DNA of 64,000 nucleotides from Arthrobacter sp. fls2-241-R2A-200 (GTDB lineage: Bacteria > Actinomycetota > Actinomycetes > Actinomycetales > Micrococcaceae). A model generated the notes under the pieces. That model searched no databases, had not been told where the DNA came from, and saw only the letters and a list, made by a program, of their open reading frames with translations. Each line of letters opens with the position of its first letter. Positions within the stretch are counted from its first letter, which is position 1. The translations under genes and the position numbers were made by a program. Below are positions 1 through 8,119 of this stretch, piece after piece. Location: assembly GCF_030209745.1 (NCBI RefSeq), contig NZ_JARVRJ010000009.1, positions 412,591 to 476,590 on the forward strand. Direction: 5' to 3'.

Positions 1-2534
1 GCAGCCGGCCATTTGTACGCCAAGCCCGAAAGCCCAGGCAGCGCATCGTTGATTGCCACTGCACGCAGGCTGACAGCGCCTATGTTCCGGGCAGTGAACG
101 TGTAGGTAATGACATCCCCGCTGCGTGCTGGATCGCCGACCCGTGAAACATCGGCAGCCTTGGCAAACTGCAGGCCGACGTTTGGCGTCAACGCAGTGTC
201 CACCGCGACGGGAGGAGGCGCCAGGGGAACCCCGGAGGGAGGAGTGCCGCCCACCGTCACACTGTTCAGCAAGTGCCCGGCGTCGATGTCCGATTGCTTA
301 ACTTCATACTTGACCGTGGCGGTGACGGTTTGTCCTGGCAGCAGCTCCCCCAAGGCACCTGGCCAGGCGTAGCTTAGGGCCGCGAGACCAGGCAACGGGT
401 CCACGATGGAGATGTTCCTCAGAGTGACATTTCCCGTGTTCTTCGCTGTGACGTTGTACGTGATCGGGTCACCCACAACCGACGGCGAATGCATTCCCGA
501 GACATCTGCCACCGTGGAAAATGACATGGCCGGTGCACCAACCAACGGAGTGTCGGTGGAACTTGAAGCAGCAGGCAACCCGGGTCCTACGACGGGCGTT
601 GCGCTGGCCGTGCTGCTGTTGGCGACGTGTCCGGCGTCGATGTCCGATTGGGTGATGCGGTACGTTGCTGTCGCAGTGACAGCCTGGCCGGGGAGCAGCT
701 TGCCCGGGGTTCCCGGCCAAGCGTAGGCCAAGGCCGGGAGGCCGGGCATCGGATACTCGACGGCCACATTCAGCAGCGTGACATTGCCGGTGTTCTTCGC
801 CGTGAACGCGTACGTGATCCGGTCACCGGCGAGCGGTGGCGAATGAAGGCTGCCGACGTCGGCCGACTTTGCGAAAGTAAGGCCCGGTGACGCGAGTGCG
901 GTGTTGGTCACCACGCAGCTGATGTCCGATCCTGCCACAGGCCTCACGGCCACGGAGCCGGACAGGGAGCCGGACAGGGAGGCACCCGCAGGCAGGCCCG
1001 GCTGCAAACCATTGGCGTCGGCACAGGTGATGGACCTCGCGTAGTCGGAAAGATCGCCGCCGGACTCGCTCAGATAGTACGTGGTTCCGGAGTCCGCAAT
1101 GGAGCGGCCGGTATCGCCAGTGCCCGCGGCCACCAGGGAGCCCGAACCGGTGGTCGAGGAAGCGGTGGGGTCGTTCGCGATTGGGCCATCGGGCGAACCG
1201 CTGTGGATCTCCATGGTGAATTGGTCCGCATCGTTCAGCCGAGGCGTGGCGAACGCACCGCTGAGCGCGATCCTGGGCGCACGTACCACGAGGGCGGCAT
1301 TAGCCGGCGGGTTCAAATTAGTCACAACGTTGGCGACCCGGTTGGTGTATGTCCCCTCCCCTTGCGCCGTGACATCCACCGTCACCGTGCATGAGGAAAC
1401 ACCCTGGGCCAGGCCACCCCCCGAAACAGTCACGGAGTTGCTCCCCGCGGCCGCATTGGCCGAATACGGGTTGGTACCTGGATCTTGGGCGCAGGTACCG
1501 CCAATATTCGGGACCGCCGCAACAGCCAGTCCGGCCGGGAGGTTATCGGTAATGGACCAGTCCGGCTTGGCCTTGAGGTCATCAGTGTTCGTGACGGTCA
1601 GCGTCAACGTGGAAGTTCCGTGCGGAGCAATCAACGCCGGCGCGAACGCTGTATCCAGCTGCGGCGTGACGTCTACGATTTGCGGAAGGTCGACGGCGAC
1701 GTCGTTACCGACCCCGCTGCTGGCCTCATTCCTGATGTCCAGGCCAAGGGAAATCGCCGGGCCGGAGGGGATCCGGTAGGCAGCGGACTCCAGCTTGGTG
1801 GTTTCAGTGCTGCCGCCTTGGGTTGTGTTGGCCCCGCAGGGGTCGAGTCGCGCACCGAGCACCACCGGTGAGCCGTTGACGAGGAGGCTGAAGGTCTCCC
1901 TGGCGTGCGTCGCCTGGCAGTTGACTTGGGCAAAGTAGCCCGAGACCGCGTAGTAGTGGCCGGCGATGGCAGGTATTCCCGTGCTTCCACTGCGGAGTTC
2001 ACTTCCGGCCGTGATTGCTCCCGACATGCTGTTGGTGTATTCCGACAAAACCTGGTTCTTTGCCGCCTGTGCTGGCGTTTGTCCCTGCGCAAGGCCCAGT
2101 TTCATGGCCATGTCGCGGACTTGGTTCCATCCATTGGGCTGGTTGTGGGCGCAACCTGCATCCGAGGTTGGCAGCGGGCTGGAGGAATTCAGGATCCAGC
2201 CGTCGCACTGGCCTCCGGCCGGGGTGTAGGGCAGATCGGCGCTGTACGTTTCACCTGCGGCGGCCGGCCCTCCAACGTAATCGAGGATGCTGATGGCGCC
2301 GCCACTTGCGTCCTGGTTGGAGAAGTCCTCGGAGTAGATGACCGCTCCAGGCTGGGTGGCACCGGGTGTGCCGGGCGCCGTGGTGGGGACCAGCGCCCTC
2401 GCTTGGGCGGGAACCGATGTTTGGGCGGGAACCGTCGCTTGGGCGGGCACTGACAGTGCGCCGCCCGCTCCCAAGGAGATGGCCGCTGCGGCTACGAGGG
2501 TCGCCAGCATCCTCGGTGGGCGTGTGGGCTTCAT
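1..2534 (-). CDS. Secreted surface protein with DUF11/DUF7507 repeats (3' end outside window)
   Basis: The reading frame is open from an ATG at 2534 down to base 1, so at least 844 residues are present and the C-terminus lies outside. Residues 1-37 form a Sec-type signal peptide (basic start, then a long Ala/Leu core), followed by a short tandem repeat AQATVP/AQTSVP. The first ~300 residues look like a globular surface domain. From about residue 310 onward there are Ig-like repeats with signatures such as ITYAFTAKNTGNVT and ITQSDIDAGHVANSSTA, about 118 residues apart in the last three visible copies. Such repeats are known in bacterial surface and adhesin proteins. It lies downstream of the sigma-factor gene on the same strand. 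An anchor (LPXTG or TM) cannot be seen because the end is missing. Confidence 0.85.
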   Translation of the reverse strand, partial: MKPTRPPRMLATLVAAAAISLGAGGALSVPAQATVPAQTSVPAQARALVPTTAPGTPGATQPGAVIYSEDFSNQDASGGAISILDYVGGPAAAGETYSADLPYTPAGGQCDGWILNSSSPLPTSDAGCAHNQPNGWNQVRDMAMKLGLAQGQTPAQAAKNQVLSEYTNSMSGAITAGSELRSGSTGIPAIAGHYYAVSGYFAQVNCQATHARETFSLLVNGSPVVLGARLDPCGANTTQGGSTETTKLESAAYRIPSGPAISLGLDIRNEASSGVGNDVAVDLPQIVDVTPQLDTAFAPALIAPHGTSTLTLTVTNTDDLKAKPDWSITDNLPAGLAVAAVPNIGGTCAQDPGTNPYSANAAAGSNSVTVSGGGLAQGVSSCTVTVDVTAQGEGTYTNRVANVVTNLNPPANAALVVRAPRIALSGAFATPRLNDADQFTMEIHSGSPDGPIANDPTASSTTGSGSLVAAGTGDTGRSIADSGTTYYLSESGGDLSDYARSITCADANGLQPGLPAGASLSGSLSGSVAVRPVAGSDISCVVTNTALASPGLTFAKSADVGSLHSPPLAGDRITYAFTAKNTGNVTLLNVAVEYPMPGLPALAYAWPGTPGKLLPGQAVTATATYRITQSDIDAGHVANSSTASATPVVGPGLPAASSSTDTPLVGAPAMSFSTVADVSGMHSPSVVGDPITYNVTAKNTGNVTLRNISIVDPLPGLAALSYAWPGALGELLPGQTVTATVKYEVKQSDIDAGHLLNSVTVGGTPPSGVPLAPPPVAVDTALTPNVGLQFAKAADVSRVGDPARSGDVITYTFTARNIGAVSLRAVAINDALPGLSGLAYKWPA

Positions 2535-2654
2535 GATTCTCGTACTTCTCCGTAGGACTGGCTCAACCGATATTGTCACGGCCGAAGCACACTCCGCGGT
2601 CGGCCAGGGCATCCAAACAACAGGAGCCCAAAGACACAGTGGCGGGACTACGTA

Positions 2655-2682
2655 AATCGTGACGCGAAAATCGAAAAAAGTT
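2655..2682 (-). promoter_or_regulatory. Candidate ECF-type promoter for the surface protein
   Basis: On the minus strand AAC (2682-2680) is followed after 15 bases by CGTC (2664-2661), resembling the AAC/CGTC elements used by ECF sigma factors. The 10-mer CGTCACGATT (2664-2655) recurs in the same orientation relative to its gene at 4443-4452. The leader to the ATG at 2534 would be about 120 bases. This is a pattern match only. Confidence 0.35.
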
Positions 2683-2690
2683 TTTAAGTT

Positions 2691-4367
2691 TTAGTTGAAG
2701 GTGTTGGAGAACGTGGTTGGGACGATCCCTTGACCACCGAATTGGTAGTTCAGGGTTCCGCTGCCGCTGCCAGCCGGCAAAGAAACCTCGAGCGCGAACG
2801 CAAGCTGTTGAGGATCCATGGCATCGGTGGAACACCGAATCTGTTTGCCGGCAGAGCCCGTGTCGGCACAGGTCCACCCGGAGGGTGCCCGCGTCCTTCC
2901 TTGAACGAAGCCAGCTTGGTCCGGCAAGGTGAAGACCACTTCGGCGGCGGTCGGCGTTCCATTACCCTGCAAACTAAATTGCACCTGTAGCTGCCGCTCA
3001 GCCGCCGATGGGCCAATCGAAGAAGCGAACGTTGCATCAACAGTTTCGGTTGACGCCGCGGCAACCGCCTGGGGCGCAGTCGTTGCGGACACCAGGCCGG
3101 AGTCCACCACCGTGGAACTCCGCGGAGGCAGCCCCACGCTGGGGACCACAACGACAGTCGCTTGCGGCCCAGACACTGCAGGCTCCCCAGCCTGCACCGC
3201 AGCAGCGGGCGACGACGGCGCGGAGCCCGGTTCCGGCGTCGAACTCGGCGACGAAATGGGGACACTGGGCGTGACGGTGGGCCCGGCGTTGGCCGTGGCA
3301 ATGGGCGACGGGTTACCGGCAGTTGGCCGGGCAGGGGCTTTGCTGGCTTCGTCGGTGGCTACGGGAGCATGCGTGGTCGAACTCGCTTGGGCAAACCAGA
3401 CGAGAACCGCCACCAACGCAACGACCCCCAACGCAATAGCCGCCGCCAACCTCACCAGCCGGCCCAGGCCTCCGGGCCGTTGAGCCTGGGCGGGCACCGC
3501 CGTGCTCCCCGCTCCTGAGGACGGCCCCATCGCCGTCGCAGCAGATGCCAGAGACGCCGCAACGCCTGGAGTGAATGCGATCCCGGTGATCAGCGGAATC
3601 AGGACTGCCCGCATTCCACCCTGAACGTCGTTGAGCTCAATGAGCAGCGCGGTGCATTTAGCGCACGTCTCAAGGTGCGCACTGACCTTTTCTTGGGAGG
3701 TTCGCTTCAGTGCGTTGCGGGCATAGCGACCCAGTTGGCTGGCGAATTCTCCGCAGGCTGCATCCACCGTTTGGCTGATGTGCTGTTGCAGGTAGGCTTG
3801 GCGGAGGCCCTCCCTCGCCCGGATGGCCAGGGATGAGACACCGTTGGGGGTGAGGCCCACCAAGGGGGCCGCGGCCGCAGGTTTCAGGCCTTCAATGTCA
3901 ACGTGCCAAAGGACTGCCTGCCAGCGTTCAGGCAGCGATTTGAATGCTTTGGCCATGATGGTCGACTCAAGATCACTTAGCACGGGATCCGAATCGGTCA
4001 CGGCGGTATCGAGGATCGCATCATCGGCTGCGGTCGCCATCCTCCTGGCCTTACGGTTCCGATCGTGGGCTGTCCGGCGGACCACCGTGAGGAGGTAGGA
4101 GCGGAAGAACTCGTTGGGCCCTTTACCTTCCCGCAGCAGTTGGAAGATCGCGGCGAAGGACTCCGCCACAACATCATCGGCGTCGCTGGGGTTGTCCGTC
4201 TGCGCTCGGGCAACATACTGGGCCACCTTCAAGTGGCGCTCGTAGAGCACGTTAAAGGCATCGGTAACGCCTTGGCGGACCAAGGCGATGATATGGGGAT
4301 CGTCGTCCTTGGCCTTGGCCAAGTCCGGAGACGCCCCATCGGCTCCGACCGCAAATAGTTGATCCAT
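2691..4367 (-). CDS. ECF sigma factor fused to zinc-finger anti-sigma, TM and extracellular DUF11-like domain
   Basis: This 558-residue protein combines parts normally split between two genes. Residues ~26-100 match sigma region 2 and ~135-190 sigma region 4. Residues ~200-250 resemble the zf-HC2 anti-sigma zinc finger (H231, C235, C238, with C205 upstream). A membrane helix spans ~303-327, followed by ~115 residues rich in Pro, Ser, Ala and Thr. The C-terminus (~455-558) is DUF11-like, with a GWTC motif and a possible disulfide C500/C512. The topology predicts a cytoplasmic sigma factor tethered to an outside sensor domain. Sigma factors with fused C-terminal zinc finger and TM segments are known in actinobacteria (ECF53-like groups). 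No clear Shine-Dalgarno precedes the ATG. It sits between the surface protein and two divergent genes that share its outer fold. Confidence 0.88.
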   Translation of the reverse strand: MDQLFAVGADGASPDLAKAKDDDPHIIALVRQGVTDAFNVLYERHLKVAQYVARAQTDNPSDADDVVAESFAAIFQLLREGKGPNEFFRSYLLTVVRRTAHDRNRKARRMATAADDAILDTAVTDSDPVLSDLESTIMAKAFKSLPERWQAVLWHVDIEGLKPAAAAPLVGLTPNGVSSLAIRAREGLRQAYLQQHISQTVDAACGEFASQLGRYARNALKRTSQEKVSAHLETCAKCTALLIELNDVQGGMRAVLIPLITGIAFTPGVAASLASAATAMGPSSGAGSTAVPAQAQRPGGLGRLVRLAAAIALGVVALVAVLVWFAQASSTTHAPVATDEASKAPARPTAGNPSPIATANAGPTVTPSVPISSPSSTPEPGSAPSSPAAAVQAGEPAVSGPQATVVVVPSVGLPPRSSTVVDSGLVSATTAPQAVAAASTETVDATFASSIGPSAAERQLQVQFSLQGNGTPTAAEVVFTLPDQAGFVQGRTRAPSGWTCADTGSAGKQIRCSTDAMDPQQLAFALEVSLPAGSGSGTLNYQFGGQGIVPTTFSNTFN

Positions 4368-4427
4368 AAACAGTAGTGTGACATCACAACCTGTGTGACT
4401 TGAATCGGTGCCGAAGTACCTGTAGAG

Positions 4428-4452
4428 AACCTAACTATTTTTCGTCACGATT
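4428..4452 (+). promoter_or_regulatory. Candidate ECF-type promoter box for the divergent gene pair
   Basis: CGTCACGATT at 4443-4452 is identical to the box upstream of the surface protein and is preceded by a T-rich stretch in both places. An AAC lies at 4428-4430, but its 12-base spacing is short for an ECF promoter. The box ends 25 bases before the ATG at 4478. Confidence 0.3.
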
Positions 4453-4477
4453 CCGACGCTTGCCGCACTCCTAGGGC

Positions 4478-5182
4478 ATGACCCCTGACACCGGTAACAT
4501 CGGCGACGCCGCCGGATCTCCCCGTGCTTCCATGGATGCTCGACGTCGCCCGTTCCTCAAGCTGATGCGAGCCATCCACAACGACGCCAGACAGCAACAA
4601 ACCGCAATAGTGCGTACCCTGCCCGCACACCGCTCGGCCGCGCTGGCCAAGAAGAAGAACGCAGGGCATATTGCCCTGGTTTATGGAGCGGACAGGCCTG
4701 TGGCGATACCGGGAGACGTCGTCATTTTCACGGCGTGGATTACCAACGACTCCCGGAGCCACCTCAAGGACGTCCGCCTGATACCCCGTTCCTTCACCAA
4801 TGAGGGGATGGAGATGCTTGAGTACACATCCCAACCGGTGGAACGCGATCTCAAGATTGCGCTGCTGGGTCCCGGCCAATCCGTGATGCGGAGCTTCTCC
4901 TACTTGGTGACCGATTCAGATCACCTCCACGGAGGCAGCGTAATCAGCGCCATGCAGGTGCGGGCTACGTGCCGTGGGCAGGTCATTACCGACGAGCATG
5001 ACGCCATTGTTTCCCTCAGTGGCTCACGGAAGGACTGGCCATTCGGAGCCACGAGGAACGGATTGCCATACCGGGCGTCCACCGCCCTCCCGCCTCTCCT
5101 GCCCCGACGCCGCGCACCGCGACCGAGGCCTGGCCATATGGGCATTATGGAAGTCGAAGGACCCTCCAGCACTCCTAATTGA
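4478..5182 (+). CDS. Hypothetical protein with a DUF7507/DUF11-like domain, no secretion signal
   Basis: The product has 234 residues. Residues ~68-180 follow the pattern of the repeats in the surface protein at 1-2534: a strand with PGDVVIFTAWITND, LKDVRLIPRSF, a LGPGQS turn, then SFSYLVTDSDHLHGG. The N-terminal ~65 residues are basic and helical-looking, and the last ~35 are rich in Arg and Pro. No signal peptide or TM helix is visible, so a surface-type fold appears to sit in the cytoplasm, or to leave by an unknown route. The stop overlaps the next gene's ATG (TGATG), suggesting translational coupling. It is divergent from the sigma-factor gene. Function unknown. Confidence 0.7.
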   Translation: MTPDTGNIGDAAGSPRASMDARRRPFLKLMRAIHNDARQQQTAIVRTLPAHRSAALAKKKNAGHIALVYGADRPVAIPGDVVIFTAWITNDSRSHLKDVRLIPRSFTNEGMEMLEYTSQPVERDLKIALLGPGQSVMRSFSYLVTDSDHLHGGSVISAMQVRATCRGQVITDEHDAIVSLSGSRKDWPFGATRNGLPYRASTALPPLLPRRRAPRPRPGHMGIMEVEGPSSTPN

Positions 5183-5904
5183 TGACTACCAGTCCCAGCA
5201 TCGGACCCGGACCGTGGCCCGACCTGGACCGTACCGTGTCAGTTGCCGGTTCTTTCGCCGACGGATACGGTGAACCTGACAAAGGGCACGCAGGAGGCAA
5301 GCGATCAGGGGGCTTTCGCATGCCGAATTCCAGCGTTATGAGCTCCGTCCGTACGGAGTTCCTGGCGGCGGTGGCCGAAGGGGTCGGCCCCTATGAAGTA
5401 GCCGAACACCTGGGCGTTCCCTTGGATACGGTCCGGCTCTGGTTGTCCAGGCTGGGAGAGCTCACCACGGGACTCCACGTCATCAGCGGCCCCAATTGCG
5501 GGAGCAGCAACGCAGTCGCCTTTGTGCCAGGACTGACAGTCATCCACACCCCGGACGTGTTTGATGCCTCTGCAGACCAAGTTGTCACCTTCACCGCGGA
5601 TGTCATGAACGACGGCGGAACACCCTTGCGGGGGATCACCCTGATTCCCTACTTTCGGCTGGGAAAGTCGCGGAACAAAGCCCGCGCCAACAGCGGCAAT
5701 CTCGAGGCACTGCCCTGCTCGCCGCATCTGTTGGGCACCCTGGAAGCGGGCGACATGTGCTCCCAAAGGTTCAGCTATTGCATTACCTCACAAGACGTTC
5801 GCCGCGGGGCGGACTTGGTGAGCGGAGTGGCAGTCAGGGCCACCACGGGTGAGGGGCAGGAAGTTAGCGAGGAATGCGAAGCTCGGGTGCGACTCTACTC
5901 CTAG
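5182..5904 (+). CDS. HTH-domain protein with C-terminal DUF7507/DUF11-like domain
   Basis: The 240-residue product (from the ATG at 5182; a TTG at 5179 and an ATG at 5320 are alternatives) has a helix-turn-helix at residues ~61-94, with PYEVAEHLGV and a second helix DTVRLWLSRLG. It is followed by a DUF7507-like domain (VVTFTADVMNDGG, LRGITLIPYF, LGTLEAGD, FSYCITSQDV, VAVRATTGEG). It resembles the C-terminal part of its upstream partner and the repeats of the surface protein. No secretion signal is visible. Joining a DNA-binding-like motif to this fold is unusual and suggests a regulatory role in the same module, but this is inference. Confidence 0.68.
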   Translation: MTTSPSIGPGPWPDLDRTVSVAGSFADGYGEPDKGHAGGKRSGGFRMPNSSVMSSVRTEFLAAVAEGVGPYEVAEHLGVPLDTVRLWLSRLGELTTGLHVISGPNCGSSNAVAFVPGLTVIHTPDVFDASADQVVTFTADVMNDGGTPLRGITLIPYFRLGKSRNKARANSGNLEALPCSPHLLGTLEAGDMCSQRFSYCITSQDVRRGADLVSGVAVRATTGEGQEVSEECEARVRLYS

Positions 5905-5913
5905 CAGCCGCGG

Positions 5914-6270
5914 TCAGTCGTTATCCGGCTCGCCCACGGGCTTTTCCAAAGGCCAGTCGACATCCTGTCCGTATCCTTCGTGCTTCTTCAAGTAGGCCGC
6001 TATGTACGGGCAATGCGGAATGATCCGTTTGCCCGACGCCACGACGTCATCGAGTGCGAAGTGGGCGAGCACCTTCGCCAGGCCTTGGCCCGTGAACCCG
6101 GGCTTCGTCTCGGTATGTGTGAAGTCGATGTGGCCAGGCCGGTCGAGGAACTGTGAAATCACTGCCAGCTCGCCACCGACGTGAAGCTCGTAGCGGTGGA
6201 ATTTGTCGTTGCGTGTGGTGGTAACCCCCGCCGGGAACGACTCTGCCAGGGAATCCGTGTACTCGCTCAT
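5914..6270 (-). CDS. Small GCN5-related N-acetyltransferase domain protein
   Basis: The product has 118 residues from the ATG at 6270. The core resembles the small Acetyltransf_CG (YjdJ-like) family: HVGGELAVISQF, then HTETKPGFTGQGLAKVLAHFALD with the acetyl-CoA loop GFTGQGLA, then a C-terminal IIPHCPYIAAYLKKH motif. These single-domain GNATs are soluble and their substrates are mostly unknown. The start overlaps the stop of the upstream acyltransferase gene by four bases (ATGA), so the two are probably translated together. A longer in-frame extension to 6708 is open but runs antisense-like through the acyltransferase gene and is rejected. Confidence 0.85.
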   Translation of the reverse strand: MSEYTDSLAESFPAGVTTTRNDKFHRYELHVGGELAVISQFLDRPGHIDFTHTETKPGFTGQGLAKVLAHFALDDVVASGKRIIPHCPYIAAYLKKHEGYGQDVDWPLEKPVGEPDND

Positions 6271-7637
6271 GACTCGAGGTTGGCACGTAAACCCGGCTCT
6301 GGCAACGTGGCCCGAATTTCCGTTGACGGCTCCGGAACGATTTCTTCCAAGGGAGGCAGCACAGGGGTTGGGACCCTGCCCAAAAGCAGCACCGCGAGGG
6401 CGAAACACGCCGCTCCCCCGCCCAGCAACGCCAGCGTCAGGCCATTGAAAGCTGCGTCCGCCACAGGGACAAAAACCACGACGGCGGCCGTCACCACAGC
6501 GACATGCGACGGGCCGCGCGCGTGGCTGGCCGCCGTCGGACGGTTCTCCAAACGCCCGAAAATCCAGACGACGGGCAACAAGGCAGCAATGACTGCGAAG
6601 AAGACCGGGATCCGGGCCCACCACCATTCGGCGGCGTCGTCCGGAGGCAGGGAAATATCCGTGAGCAACAGCAGCCCGGATAGTGCCACCAAGACCGGAA
6701 GGTGCCAAAGGTAGACCGTCATGGAACGCCTACCAGCCACAGCGATGACCATCTGGACCCAGCGAATGTTCGCCACGGCATCGATTCCATTCCGGAGGAG
6801 CTGGAGGGACGCGGTCTGTGAGATAGCCAGCAGGAGTAGGCACAGGTTAGGAGGATTGAGGTCCACCACCATGTTCCCAGGGTAGACGCCCACCCCCGTG
6901 ACGAGGCCCAAGAGGACGTTGCTTGATGCGATCGCGCCAACCAACCACGTGCGGCCGCGGTTGTCGAAAAACCCGTCGGCCCGGAGGAACCCCAGCTGCT
7001 GTACCGCACACCAGACGAAGATCATGTTGATAAATGCCAAAATCGGAAGGGCGCCACGCAGCGAATCGACCGTGATGATGAGCACCACCAAGACGGCCAA
7101 AGTCAGCATCGGCGCACGGCTGTGCAACCGGGACATGACCGGGATGCTGAGTTGGGCGGTGAGGTACGCCGCCAAGAACCAGAGCGGCATCGCGGCGCCG
7201 GTGGTCATCAGCTGGATGACCCTGGGGTCCACACCCAGCAGCAACGCCGCCCAGAGGCCTCCCCACATCATGGCGAGGAGGGCCATGGCCGGGCGGACCA
7301 GGCGTAGGAGCCGGATTTGGGCGAAGTCGAATCCGTTACCGCCGCGGGCTCGCAGGCGCCGCCATGATTGGAGCCCGGTTTCGCCGCCCAGCACGAAGAA
7401 CAGCGGCACGATCATGAACACCCACCCCACGGGGTCGAACCAGCTCTGGTCCATCAACGTGTTCCGGGTTGTCACTGTTCCGTCCCTATGCAGGACGGGG
7501 TTGACCATCAGGCAATGGGCAGCCACCACCAAGAGTAGGCAAGTAAACCGGACAAGATCGATGGCCGGCTCCCTCTGCGGTGCCGGCTCGCCCTGCGCAG
7601 TCCGCTGCTCGGCGGCCGGGTGCCCGTTCCTCTCCAT
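6267..7637 (-). CDS. Acyltransferase 3 family integral membrane protein
   Basis: This 456-residue protein has the family's opening signature near residues 25-45 (IDLVRFTCLLLVVAAHCLMV, with the conserved His) and about ten hydrophobic helices. The motif near VYLWHLPVL is also typical. Members transfer acyl groups to exported or envelope glycans, lipids or antibiotics. The C-terminal ~70 residues form extra helices followed by a Pro/Glu-rich tail. It is followed with a four-base overlap by a small acetyltransferase gene. The acceptor cannot be told from sequence. Confidence 0.85.
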   Translation of the reverse strand: MERNGHPAAEQRTAQGEPAPQREPAIDLVRFTCLLLVVAAHCLMVNPVLHRDGTVTTRNTLMDQSWFDPVGWVFMIVPLFFVLGGETGLQSWRRLRARGGNGFDFAQIRLLRLVRPAMALLAMMWGGLWAALLLGVDPRVIQLMTTGAAMPLWFLAAYLTAQLSIPVMSRLHSRAPMLTLAVLVVLIITVDSLRGALPILAFINMIFVWCAVQQLGFLRADGFFDNRGRTWLVGAIASSNVLLGLVTGVGVYPGNMVVDLNPPNLCLLLLAISQTASLQLLRNGIDAVANIRWVQMVIAVAGRRSMTVYLWHLPVLVALSGLLLLTDISLPPDDAAEWWWARIPVFFAVIAALLPVVWIFGRLENRPTAASHARGPSHVAVVTAAVVVFVPVADAAFNGLTLALLGGGAACFALAVLLLGRVPTPVLPPLEEIVPEPSTEIRATLPEPGLRANLES

Positions 7638-7723
7638 GACTCTCCCTATGAAGCACGCCCGTGCGTGTTGCCTCCATTCTGCTCCCGCAGTGGTACTTGG
7701 GCCAGCAAGCCAGCCCCGTGGCC

Positions 7724-8119
7724 TTAGCTACCCAGGGCCACAGCAAGCACGCCGAGCACGACGGCGAGCGCCGGCGTCGTGCCTTGGATGGCCGCCGCCC
7801 GGAGGTACTTTTTGCCGCTGGCCGCGAGGACCAGCGCGGCAAGCAGCATCGATCCGCAACTGGCGAAGATGAGCGTCCAACCGACCTGCGGAGCGCCCAT
7901 GGCCACGGCAACGATGCCGATCAGCGCGCCGACGGCCAGGAATAGGTTATAGAAGCCCTGGTTATAGGCGAGCGACTTCGTGGTCTCGGCGTCGGCCTGC
8001 GAGGTGAGGCTGAACCGCTTCCACGTGGCCGGCCTGGTCCACGTGATGGATTCCATGGTGAAGATGTACACGTGGAGCACGGCAGCGATGAAGGCGAATA
8101 CCAGGGAGGCCAGGGTCAT
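7724..8119 (-). CDS. DUF1304 family membrane protein
   Basis: The 131-residue product has four hydrophobic segments and the DUF1304 motifs: AVLHVYIFTMESITW near the N-terminus, ETTKSLAYNQGFYNLFLA in the middle and a small-residue-rich final helix. The function of this family is unknown. Its start overlaps the stop of the upstream dehydrogenase gene by four bases, making it the last gene of the threonate-type operon. The association may be with transport or handling of the substrate, but that is inference from position only. Confidence 0.9.
   Translation of the reverse strand: MTLASLVFAFIAAVLHVYIFTMESITWTRPATWKRFSLTSQADAETTKSLAYNQGFYNLFLAVGALIGIVAVAMGAPQVGWTLIFASCGSMLLAALVLAASGKKYLRAAAIQGTTPALAVVLGVLAVALGS

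Noticed and set aside
2750..3518. Several frames overlapping the sigma-factor gene on both strands
   Set aside because: They arise from the low-complexity Pro/Ser/Ala linker; only the 558-codon frame has recognisable domains.
4368..4400. GTGA-TG-TCAC palindrome just upstream of the sigma-factor ATG as an autoregulatory site
   Set aside because: Arms of four bases are too short to separate from chance.
6271..6708. N-terminal extension of the small acetyltransferase
   Set aside because: It runs through the acyltransferase gene in another frame; the family start and the ATGA overlap fix the start at 6270.
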